This document shows, piece after piece, positions 46,214-55,695 of a DNA stretch of 64,000 bases (its first letter is position 1; each line of letters starts with the position of its first letter). Both the position numbers and the translations under genes were made by a program. Source of the stretch: Lolium rigidum (Eukaryota > Streptophyta > Magnoliopsida > Poales > Poaceae); contig NC_061514.1 of the NCBI RefSeq assembly GCF_022539505.1, positions 337,635,090-337,699,089 on the forward strand, written 5' to 3'. Below the pieces are notes generated by a model. That model was not told the DNA's origin, ran no database searches, and saw only the letters and a program-made list of their open reading frames with translations.

Positions 46214-46295
46214 CACTTCAAGGGAAGTCACGTTCTGCTCGCTCCACATCTCTTCTTGGAGCCAAATTCTCTAGGTACCTCACGTACCTAACTAA

Positions 46296-46723
46296 GGGTG
46301 TGTTCGGTTTGAAAACCAAGTGGAATGTAATGTCATGATTCCATTCCGAAAGAATGGGTTGGCTCCATTTTTGTGTTTATGTTGAGCTAAAATATGAAAT
46401 GGATCGGTTCCATTCTTGTGTTCGGTTGGAGAGTGGAATGTAAACAGATTCTGGGAAAGAAGATTTGAGCATGCGTGGGGTGCGTTTAGCAGAATAAAAT
46501 TATGAGAGAATAGAGGAGTTGAGTGAGTGTGAGTGGCTTTAGCATAGATGAATGTGGAGATTCCACCGATTTTGATGAATGAGTGTGTTCCGGATCTAGA
46601 GGGAATATTCTCTTTTGAGGAACCACCTCGTCCTGTTCTATTTTCCAACTAAACACCGGAATGAGATCTAGGTGCGGAACCATCCCATTACATTCCACTT
46701 GGTGACACCAACCGAACACACCC
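46296..46723. mobile_element. Tourist-like element, 428 bp
   Basis: GGGTGTGTTCGGTTTG at the left and CCGAACACACCC at the right are inverted repeats, and AAGTGGAATGTAATG and CATTACATTCCACTTGG are also paired. Flanking trinucleotides are TAA and TTA, an imperfect TWA target duplication. Confidence 0.65.
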
Positions 46724-47233
46724 TTAAAGAATGCTCGTGGATTAGTTCCTGCAACTTTTTAAGAGCATCTCTAACCGATCCCTAATACGATCATAGAGGA
46801 GCAAATTTGCTTGGCCGACTTTAACTGAAGCCAAAAACAGTGAGTGGAGTAAACATAAGAGAGTGGCCCCAAAAAGGGAGGCACTTCTCCCATATTTTCT
46901 CCCCGCCCAACTCGCTCCTAAAGACTTGAGTTCCCGCCGAGCGCCCGCCCCTCCCGCCCAAATTTACCGCCCGTCGTCGCCGGCGCCAGCGATCTCCCCT
47001 CCCTTGGCAGGAATGGCACCGGAGCTCGCCCCCGCATGCCGACTGCGGTGATGCAAGCACACATTCACAGTCGGTGGCGGATACGAGGAAGAGGAAGGCC
47101 GCGGCAGCATCGAACTCGACGCCTACACGCAAGGCCGAGGTGTCGCTAGCGTCCTTGACGACCACACTTTATCCCTCGGTCGTGGCCACCAACAGCCCGT
47201 CCCCGAGTCGCCGCCCACGACGTCGTCAATGAA

Positions 47234-47509
47234 ATGTCGGAGTCTCAAGCAAGTGCGACCGAGATTGGGATGGCCGAATTCATGTCTCAATTGGATTATT
47301 CACACACACAAGGCCTTGATGAACTCAACTTCGGTGATGGTGATACCGACAGCGCCGCCTATGCCGAGGTGGAGGCCGCCGAACAAGAAGCGTCTGAGGA
47401 AGATGAGGCCGAGGTGGATGCGCCCAAAGACAAGGTCAAGGCCAAGAGCAAAATATTCGCCAACTATAACGAAGAAGAAGGTGTTGCATTGTTCATGCTT
47501 TTGCAGTAG
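47234..47509 (+). pseudogene. Fragment resembling the N-terminus of a Harbinger ORF2 protein
   Basis: A 91-codon frame beginning MSESQASATEIGMAEFMSQL, acidic in the middle (EAAEQEASEEDEAEVDAP) and then KSKIFANYNEEEGVALF. The order of acidic linker, KSK and YNEEE recalls the start of the SANT domain in Harbinger ORF2 proteins. The rest of the domain is missing. GAGCATCTC near 46763 may be the element's left terminus; the GC-rich 46890-47230 would be its leader. Another origin is possible. Confidence 0.45.
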
Positions 47510-47618
47510 TGTTAGGTGTCTTTGCTAGGATAGGAGTAATTTTTTCTGTAACCCAAAGCTGAGATGTCATGCTTGATACTCTCTTTGAACAGGTAATACA
47601 AGTATGCTGATGTGGTAT

Positions 47619-48640
47619 TTAATTTAACCTAATGGTACTACCATCAGGTTGGCGTTCAGCAGATATATACCACATAGTCTTGGCATCAAACTCAGCTTTC
47701 ACTGCATAAGTTTTAAAACACATCCTAAAATCATCCATGTTTGGAAATAATTTCCCAACTTCAATTACTTGATTTTCTTTATCATACAAATTTACTAGTT
47801 CATCATCATGTGCATCATCTACTTCATCTGCTGCATCTTGCATCAACACTTCATCAACATCTTTAGGGAACGACCCATCCCCATTTCTGTTTGCATCAGC
47901 AGGCATCTTAGATTCATCCATGTCTTTCTCCTTATCTTTGTCATCTACACGAATGCCAAACATTGTTGCCATCTCAATGTCACTCATTGATGCAATGACC
48001 AAATCAGTACGTTCATGTAGTTCGCTGTAGCTACCTTGGTAGCACCATGACACCCCTCTTGTGGAGCTGGATCAGATTTAGATAATACTGTCACTTCAGT
48101 AACTATGGGAATAGTCTGCGTTTGTGAAGCTCATTCATCATCTACAATTTATGCACCCAACTTAGAGGCCACATATCCAACTTCCGAGTTAGATTTGAGA
48201 TCAATAAGGTCTGCATAAAAGGTTGCATTTTTGCTTGTCCAACCATCTTGCCGATCCATTTCAGAAACCAAATCTTCTTCATCTTCAATTCTAACATACT
48301 CGCCCTTCCAATTGTCAAACCGTACCAGTGATAATTCTTGCCCTCGACCAAAAAAAAACACTCTCCCCAATCCTCTTCGCCAAATTCTTCAGGACCTTCC
48401 TCCTCCAACCTCTGCAGCTCCTGTGGATCAATATCTACCTATTCAACATCTAACCTCACTGTTGTGTTTCTCTCAATGTCTTGGACGCTACCATCACCTA
48501 ATTTCGCCTTGCACGGAAAGAATTCGACTATAATTGCGAAAGTTGGCGCCAAATCTCCCCTGTTTGTCAACGGTGGGCAACGGCTGTGATTGAGATGGTC
48601 GAGGCCCAAATCAAGCTCAAAAACAACTAGAAGAGTGGGT
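47619..48640 (-). pseudogene. MuDR-type (MULE) transposase N-terminal fragment
   Basis: Minus strand. The part nearest the left, in one frame, holds YDKENQVIEVGKLFPNMDDF, then RMCFKTYAVKAEFDAKTMW and YISAERQPDGSTIRLN. This is the plant MuDR N-terminal domain, but the stretch that normally lies between KTMW and WYIS is missing. Upstream pieces (about 48149-48640) occur in other frames: EEDWGRVFFFGRGQELSLVR, DGWTSKNATFYADLIDLKS and VEFFPCKAKLGDGSVQDIER. No catalytic DDE domain or SWIM finger follows. It is a degenerate remnant. Confidence 0.7.
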
Positions 48641-48659
48641 TGCATTACCTTGCACTACT

Positions 48660-49620
48660 CTCTCCTCCCTCGATCTCATTCAGCCCGCGCGCACCTTAAT
48701 CTACATGTCAAATCGGCGGGGAAACAGAGCGTGAGGCCACAGATCCATCCAAATAAGTGAGGAACGGGACTACGGTTTCTGATTTACTCACCCGCGATAG
48801 CTCTGTCGCTGCCTAAAATGTTGCTCCACCACCGAGAAGAAATTGCCGCTACCGGAGAAGACGCACAGGGCGGCGCCGCTCGAGTCGACCACGGGCGAGT
48901 CGAGCAGAGGAGGTTGGAAGATACGTGGCAAGTAATGGGGTCCCACCTGTCGGAGCACATAACCCCCTGCCCTAACCAAATCCCGCCTCTCCTAACTTAA
49001 TCCCATCAGGCCGGAGCCGTTTTAAATGCCTGGGCTATTTTCGCTAGCTAAAGCGTCGCATGAGAGCTATTTCCGCAAACTGTATCGCATTCTGGACCAT
49101 TTCACTCAACTGCGTCGCACATGGGCTATTTACCCATAAAGAGCTGGCTATGCCTTCAACCATTACAAAAATGCTAAAGACTTCAAAGCTATACAACAAT
49201 TTTAGTCCCACATTGATAATGCAAGAAGATTGAGACCAACTTATAAGAAGAGCTCTTGTAGATATCTAAATGCTACAAACACACAATGCCTTACACTTTA
49301 CACACATAGCGCGTGCACTCGTGTGAATATTCGCGACTTATGACTACGGACATCGGCGCGGCTAGCGAATCTAGCAAAAAATATATCTTTTTATTTAAAT
49401 TTCTTTATTTTTTTAGTTATTGTATGATCCATCTCGACATGCATATAGCTTTGGCTATACTCTGCAGCCATACAAGGATATTGCACAACCGTCTCTTTTC
49501 TATCTCCCTTTCACAACCTCTTTTATGATTCGTGATGTTCAACTCCAGGAAGTCTGGGTAATGAAAAGGTTCTACCTTATTTAAAAAAATATCCTGTTAA
49601 AATCTGCAATTTATACAATT
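48660..49620. other. Spacer with no supported gene
   Basis: GGGCTATTT(T/A) repeats at 49027-49135 resemble the terminal part of a DNA transposon, perhaps of the MULE at 47.6-48.6 kb. Nothing else is recognised. Confidence 0.3.
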
Positions 49621-49630
49621 AATAAATTAG

Positions 49631-50093
49631 TCAAATAAGACACTAGTGTTCTACCCAAACACCAAAAATCAGAAAATATATCCTTTCCCCCTTTGCTAGC
49701 CCATTCCCTTTTCTATCCATCTTCAATCTAGCACAAGTGTCAAGTCCAAATGTGTCTGATAGCAGACCTAACGCTGTTCAGCCGTGCGGCTTAGCCGTCG
49801 GACCATCGCCTCGTTGTCTGTGCCAGGTGCACGCCGTAGAAGTGTGTCGCGCCTTCACGTAAGTATAGCATCTGGCGAGTGGTTGACCTCCTGAGTCCGT
49901 GCGCCACCACCAGTATCCTTCCCACCTCGGCTTTGAATCCCTTCGACTTGGAGGTCACATCGTGACCTCCATTTTCTCGTCTCGCTTGGTTATGTGCTTC
50001 TCTCGCTTGGTTAGGCGGACGGACGAGAGAGGTTGGAGTTGAGTCAAGCAATAGGCCTAAGAGACCAAGACCACACCGCCCAACTAGATGTTC
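49631..50093. repeat. 463-bp dispersed repeat, copy 1
   Basis: From TCAAATAAGACACTAGTGTT to CACCGCCCAACTAGATGTTC. It matches 59283-59744 across its whole length with scattered changes and small indels. The limits of similarity are sharp, as for a transposable element, but no inverted termini or target duplication are evident. Confidence 0.8.
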
Positions 50094-50940
50094 AGAACCG
50101 AGTCCAAGATGAACTAGATGATTTGAAGAACCAGGTAGTTATGTTGAAGAACGTGCACAAAATGCAAGCGCAAATCTTGAGGGCTAGGAAGGAGGAGAGG
50201 GGGGGGGGGAGAGAAAGAGAGGCATTAAGAGAGATATAAGAAAGTTAGAGTATGCCATTCACGATCTGCTAAAACTAGGTTATGTAAATAAGGATAAACT
50301 GAAGAGGATTAGGGCTATTTGTGATGAGTCATGAAAGATAATCTGCCATGTAATGTAGGATAATTAGCCTCCATTTGCACCGTGATCCTTGTTTCTGTGT
50401 GATGTGTAATGTACTATGATCTGTTGTTTGATTTGTGAACTTTGTTCCGTTTTAACTTGCTTTGGCCTATGATATGAATATATGATGTGTGAACCCAATG
50501 AGGATTGCCTTGTTTTTTTAGTCAATGATTTGAAGTGTCAACCAAATAACACCACACTTGATGCTATCCAACCTTGTAGAAAAGCACAAACACTCCTCCT
50601 TGTGCCTTGTATTTGGTTGAATAGCATCAATTATTGAGTTTAATGATTTGAGGTCCTACAGTTTTGCTTGCATCATGCTTGGGATCCTATTTCTCCTTCA
50701 GCTAATAATTTTTTTGTGGCACAATCAAAGGCAAGAGGTTGGCCGTAAACCTAGTCCCATGTGCAACAATATTGTTTGTACACTAGACTTAGTTTGGAGA
50801 CAATCCCTTTTTGTGTGGTGTTCATTGGTATGATGCCTTATTTGCCTTGTTTTCATTTGGTCTCACAAGCATAGTATCATATGAGGATGGACATGCATCT
50901 ATTTTTGCTCATTGAATTTGTTTCTTCTTTTTACAGTGCT
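50094..50940. other. Sequence between the repeat and the B3 relic
   Basis: A Glu/Lys/Arg-rich, coiled-coil-like frame (QNRVQDELDDLKNQVVMLKN) runs to about 50236. A second frame (RKLEYAIHDLLKLGYVNKDK) ends with a stop near 50331. A G-run at 50200-50209 separates the two frames and could be the frameshift site. The family is unknown. Confidence 0.35.
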
Positions 50941-50945
50941 TCCAG

Positions 50946-51411
50946 ATGATGATGGGCGGAACTGTCATGCTCTTTGGTGAGAGCACTTCCAACACAGTAG
51001 CTGGAGAAGGCAGCTCTGCCAAGAGGCCTCTAGGTAGGCATGTGACGGTTGTCCATTTACATGACGATGTCGGACCAACCCACTTTGCCAAAGCGGTGTT
51101 GTCTCCAGCGTTGGAAATGCTCCCAATCCCAACATGATATGCATCCGGCAGTACCTTGGCACCATCCCCAGGCCATCATCCTCAAAACGAACAGCGGCTT
51201 CTCCTGGATGGTGAAGTTGATGGACGTCAAAGGCACTGTCTGCTTCGATCAAGGTTGGGTTGGATTTGCCATTGCTCATCAGGTGAAGATCTACTTAACG
51301 TTCAAGATGCTCCAGGGAGACGTCTTCAAGGTCATCATCTTCGACTACCCCATGACAAAGGTGGTCCAGAGGTGCCAGCATGCTCCAATGCTGGCCATGA
51401 CCAATGAGTGA
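50946..51411 (+). pseudogene. B3-domain protein relic, frameshifted
   Basis: Two overlapping plus-strand frames together resemble a plant B3 DNA-binding domain. The first frame has HVTVVHLHDDVGPTHFAKAV and SPALEMLPIP and stops at 51137. The second has QAIILKTNSGFSWMVKLMDV, then FDQGWVGFAIAHQVKIYLTF and QGDVFKVIIFDYPM, and stops at 51411. B3 proteins of the REM type bind DNA as transcription factors. The frame break lies between about 51125 and 51165. No full-length protein is possible as read. An intron at the break is less likely because no good GT/AG pair is visible there. Confidence 0.65.
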
Positions 51412-51429
51412 AGAACCTGCCTATTTTAT

Positions 51430-52230
51430 GTCTGTTTCAATATTTATTTCCGTGTTGAACAATATGTGTTATGTGTTGAACAATGTCTGCTATGTGGTAC
51501 TTAACAATGTCTGCTATGTGCTACTAATGTCTGCTATGTGCTTTGGCTAAGTCTGGTATATTAATGCTCAAAGTGGGTAGTAACCTCACCATTTGGGGAA
51601 GATGTTATCATAATCCTCATTCAGCACATAACCAAATAGGGTGGTAAGTTTCTTCAAAGCCTGAAACAACCAACCAAATAGGGTGACAAGTTTCTTCCAA
51701 GCATAGTGGGTGGTAACCTCACTTATTTTTATTTTTAAAGCATTTTGGATACTTCTTCCATTCATATTACTTGATTTTAATATAGATGTATTTAGATATA
51801 TTTTATTTGTATATGCATCTATTTTAGCATCGATTAATATTGATATGAGGGAGGAATTTTTTCCGACGTGGATGGGTCAATTCGTCCACGTGGCATACGC
51901 GTCATTCCAGTGTTACACGCGCGAGCTGCCACATCCGCTTTGCCCTCTCTTTCCCCATCGCCCCGCCCGCCGCCCTAGCCCGCCGCTCTGCTCGTGCGCC
52001 GCCGCATGCAGCCGGCCGGAAAATCCCGCCCCGTCTCGATTGGGTGTTCCCGGAGGAGCGCCGAGATGTGAGAGACGCGACCTCCGCCGTACCAGGGCGG
52101 CGTAATCTTCCTCAGCTCAGTCCGGCCACCTCCACGCCTGCTCCGAGCGAGCGGTGAGCCTCTTAACAATTCCTCTCTCCTACGCTATCTCCTCCTCCTC
52201 CTCGTCTCCCCTATACGGGCAATTTCGTTT
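51430..52230. other. Spacer: short tandem motif and a GC-rich leader-like block
   Basis: AATGTCTGCTATGTG(C/G) repeats four times at about 51482-51542. A Stowaway-like remnant lies at 51740-51850. The GC-rich 51960-52160 ends with a possible donor (GCGGTGAGCC) and looks like a 5' UTR/first exon, but no coding partner is seen downstream. Confidence 0.35.
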
Positions 52231-52254
52231 CCTCGCTATGGTAGATCCTAGTAT

Positions 52255-52450
52255 TTATAATACTTCAGGAGCTAATGAAACTATTTTGGTAAAATTCAAT
52301 TCTCTCAATTCTTCGGCAATCGCGCCAAAAACTCGAGTTCCTTTTGGATTTCCTTTTTGATCAATTATAACCGCGGCATTGTCATCATAGCGGATTATTA
52401 TACCATCTTCACATTTGAACTCTTTACATGTACGTACAATTACAGCTCTA
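52255..52450 (-). pseudogene. rpl14: Plastid-derived rpl14 3' fragment (NUPT)
   Basis: Minus strand encodes [20 protein letters not shown]...[20 protein letters not shown] and ends EVL plus stop at 52255, the C-terminal half of plastid ribosomal protein uL14. The N-terminal half is missing; homology stops abruptly at about 52450, where trnT-GGU sequence begins. The reading frame is undamaged, suggesting a fairly recent transfer from the plastid. It is not expected to be expressed in the nucleus. Confidence 0.92.
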
Positions 52451-52454
52451 AAAA

Positions 52455-52526
52455 GCCCTTTTAACTCAGTGGTAGAGTAATGCCATGGTAAGGCATAAGT
52501 CATCGGTTCAAATCCGATAAAGGGCT
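52455..52526 (+). tRNA. trnT-GGU: Plastid-type tRNA-Thr(GGU) copy in a nuclear plastid insert
   Basis: 72 nt with a full cloverleaf: acceptor stem GCCCTTT/AAAGGGC, D-loop AGTGGTA, anticodon stem ATGCC/GGCAT with loop ATGGTAA (anticodon GGT), and T-arm ATCGG-TTCAAAT-CCGAT. It matches plastid trnT-GGU. A nuclear copy is probably not functional because plastid promoters and processing are absent. Confidence 0.88.
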
Positions 52527-52729
52527 TTTAAAATTAGTGGTAGAGTAATGCCGTGCTAAGACGTAAGTCCTCGGTTCGAATCTGATAGAATACTTTATCT
52601 ACTAAAATTCATTCACTTTTTTCTTTGTTTTTGAAACTTTCTCCATTTTTTATAGAATTTTATGACTTAGTGCGGGATGCATTCATTTTGGGTGTTCTTG
52701 TAGTCAGGTTCTGCCTTAGCACTAAAAGG
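52527..52729 (+). other. Continuation of the plastid-derived insert
   Basis: Contains a second, decayed tRNA-like stretch (GTGGTAGAGTAATGCCGTGC, then TCGGTTCGAATCTGATAGA) about 80 bp after the first, then AT-rich sequence of plastid-intergenic style up to the LINE target site. The plastid origin of this part is inferred from adjacency and composition. Confidence 0.5.
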
Positions 52730-52742
52730 GCTCCTCCTTTTA

Positions 52743-53320
52743 GTGTAGAGGGCCGGGTTGGCATTGCGGATGCACTGGCTCTGGTACAGCAAGACTGGCA
52801 AGGACCGGGCTTGGAGTGGGTTAGAGTTGCAGTTCACACAGCAAGAGCAGTGCCTGTTCTTCGCCTGTACACTCATGATCACCAGCGATGGGCACAATGG
52901 CAGGTTCTGGCAGGACCGGTGGATTGACGGCCGCTCCGTCAGTCAGATTGCCCCGGAGCTGTAGACCTCCTGACAACGAGCCCTCCCTCAATGACTGGTG
53001 GGCGACGCCCAAACCAATGCGCAAAGGCCTTGGTGCTGCGACGCTCCTAGTCCCCTGGATGATCTGAAAGCACCGCAACTCCTGTGTCTTCGACGGAGAA
53101 CGGTCTTCAGTCCTATGCGTGAACGAGAAGATCAGAGCTGAGGCGACACTTTGGGCCAGAGCTGGGGCACTTGGTCTTCGTGGCATCTTGCTGCCAGACT
53201 GGGATGTACACTGATCACTTGTAAAGCCTACCTGTAACCCTCCTTGGAGGGGTGAAACTGTAAAAAAATCTTCTTTGCAATGAAAAGAAAGTAAGAAACG
53301 CAATGTCATTGCGTTTTCTC
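52743..53320 (+). mobile_element. 5'-truncated LINE with 13-bp target duplication
   Basis: GCTCCTCCTTTTA occurs at 52730-52742 and 53321-53333. The body begins inside the C-terminal part of reverse transcriptase: ALRMHWLWYSKTGKDRAWSG, then QEQCLFFACTLMITSDGHNG and RFWQDRWIDGRSVSQIAPEL. It then runs through 3' UTR to a tail with AAACGCAATGTCATTGCGTT. It inserted into the plastid-derived sequence and is therefore younger than that transfer. Confidence 0.88.
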
Positions 53321-53339
53321 GCTCCTCCTTTTAATCCAC

Positions 53340-55450
53340 CATATCTGGCTTCTTGCTCTACTTGCCCCCAGCATTATATTAACTTGCATGAAGCATAGCG
53401 CAACTAGCCCAGATTATTGGTCTTCATCTTTTTATTTACCAAAGTCAACTAAGGGATGCGCTCTTAGCCTCTTACAACCAAGCAAACTCCATGTTTTAAG
53501 CCACCGCCCCTGTCTTCTTGATCTGCACACACCCAGCATTAGCATGCCATTTAATTTGAAGTTGTTTCACATATAAAAGAGTTATGCCCTGCCCTCCTTA
53601 TCAATCATTGATGTAGACATCTCATTTGAGTCTCAGTCGCAATTATTCATTCCGTTCATATGCACGATGTTATAATCCAGCTTGATTGTTCTGTGCAATT
53701 TCTATTGCCGATTTCAGAAACAAAAGGAAAAATGATTAGTCAACTTTGTTACCGCAAGTTGTTCAGTGTCATCGCCGCCAGATGACTATGTCTATCAGAG
53801 CATACTGCATTATTACAAAGTTTATGCTGTGATGTTATTTGTTCGTGCAAGCAAGTGACCAATCTTTGAAATGGGAGTATGTGATATGCCTCCAGTCCAG
53901 TATGGAATTAAGGCCCGTTCTTGTTCTAACTGTAGTAAATTGACGGAAGAAAAATTCCTTGAAGATGAGCCTACCACCTAATACGCTTTATTAAAATGAA
54001 TTGAATGACAATTAATCATTGTAGCAAGTCTACTTTCATAGAATCTATAAACTTATTCAACTAACATCACCTTAATCCATGATTAGCTTCTGTATTCATG
54101 CCCATCTGGAGTAGACGAGATGGGCTACAGTTGGCCTGCATTAGTGTGCAACTACTGCAAGGTTTTTTAGGCCATCTTTATTACTGGATACAGCGGAAAT
54201 AAAAAAATTTACGCAATTGGTTTGTTCTTGACATCTTACACCAACAACCAAGGTCGTCCCTTTGGTTATATCTTGGATTCTTCAGATGGTGACAGAGGCT
54301 ACCTTGTAATTTCCAATGCGTATACATCCGTCTACAACCAAATAATTCCCAGCTGTGGCAGATAATGATCAAGTAGCCTGATACATATAACACAGCCTGG
54401 AGTCTAGCTTGTTCTTATTTATTTTAACAATTCAACTTCTCAACAATAGTGCTGTTGAGGCATCCCACATTGCCTCACTTGCGCACATGATGCTTATTAC
54501 TGTCATAGGGAATATATGGTAAAGTAGCCTTTGGGGCTTGCAATGGCCTGATTAAAGATAGATTTGTTAATTGACCTATCAGTGCTGTCATTGATTTCTC
54601 TCTGGCATCCAAAGTTAGTCTTGATCTTCTTCTTTTTATTAAGCAAAGTCAACTTGGGTGCTGCCATAGAATTAAAAGGCTTCCTTTAAATCCATCATCT
54701 CTGTCTTTTGTATCTACATGCTCCCAGCATTAGCACTACTGCCTGCATCCATCCAAACCAATCCACACAAACCAACCACCAGGCAATGGAGGTCATCGCG
54801 CTGAGCATTGGCAACTCGGTGGTTTTTGTAGGATTTGATGTTTTACTGTGTTGTGTGCAGCAGATATGTTACTAGGAAACGGAACTATGGATGAAGATAA
54901 ACTAAATTGAACAGAAGTCGAGCTACACTGCTACAGTAGTTTACTAAAAGCCAAGCCTGCATGATCCAATGGTATATTGCTGACTAATGTTCCCATGCTG
55001 AAACTGTTAATAATAATGTACCAAGCGTTGGATGATTCACCATCTGTCTCAACCTCATGTGATATGTTTCTTGTTCAGTGAACTCAAGGTCTTCCCAAGC
55101 ATTGTTAAGGCATCCATGTTCTCACTATAATAAACCTTAATGATGATAATTTTATTTCAAAATGTACCGGCAAACTGTTTGATCAAGACTTGAAATTAAT
55201 CATCTGTAGCAATTCTGCCTCCATAGAAAAATATCAACTTACTTAGCCAACCTCATCTAGTCCTCTTATTAATCCATGTTTGGCTTCTTAATTTGTAAAC
55301 AGCTGGAGTAGACACTAGGAATGCAACAACCACAAAAGTTAGTTAGGCCATCTCCTGTAGTAGGTACAACACGAAACAGAATTTCCTCAACCAGTTGGTT
55401 CTTGTGCGAAGGTTGTCTCTTTGGGTCGTATCTTTATCTTTGATTATGTC
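53340..55450 (+). repeat. Tandem duplication upstream of the NLR gene (about 53420-54400 and 54605-55450)
   Basis: The two halves share, in the same order, CTTCATCTTTTTATTTACCAAAGTCAACT-type sequence, a CCCAGCATTAGCA stretch, ...ATTAATCAT(T/C)...GTAGCAA..., AATCCATG(A/T)TT(A/G)GCTTCT, CTGGAGTAGAC and TAGGCCATCT. They are diverged with indels, so the duplication is old. Confidence 0.6.
54786..54830 (+). pseudogene. Relic of an NLR start region
   Basis: ATGGAGGTCATCGCGCTGAG encodes MEVIALS(I)GNSVV, like the first residues of many grass CC-NLR proteins (ME-A-ALS-GKSV). It is preceded by an ACAAACCAACCACCAGGCA leader-like stretch. The frame then runs into unrelated sequence and a stop. It looks like the 5' stub of a deleted neighbour of the NLR gene. 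Confidence 0.45.
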
Positions 55451-55695
55451 CTCCATCTCACCCAAAGTCATTGACCAACAGTTTTATTTATTTTTTACGT
55501 GACCACCAGATCCTTTTTTGTGCGGGGGAGCAGCAGTTACTCTAGTAAGCATGATAATGAAACTGATATTTTTAAATCACATGTCCACTTGTAAAATTAT
55601 TCCATTGGCCCACCATGCTAGATCCTAATAGTATTCGCTCGCTGTTTCCCGGCTAGGACAAAACTCTTCATCCACCATTCTTCTCCAGAGGCACA

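Noticed and set aside
52455..52526. Functional nuclear tRNA-Thr gene
   Set aside because: Sequence is of plastid type and abuts an rpl14 fragment; it is a plastid insert.
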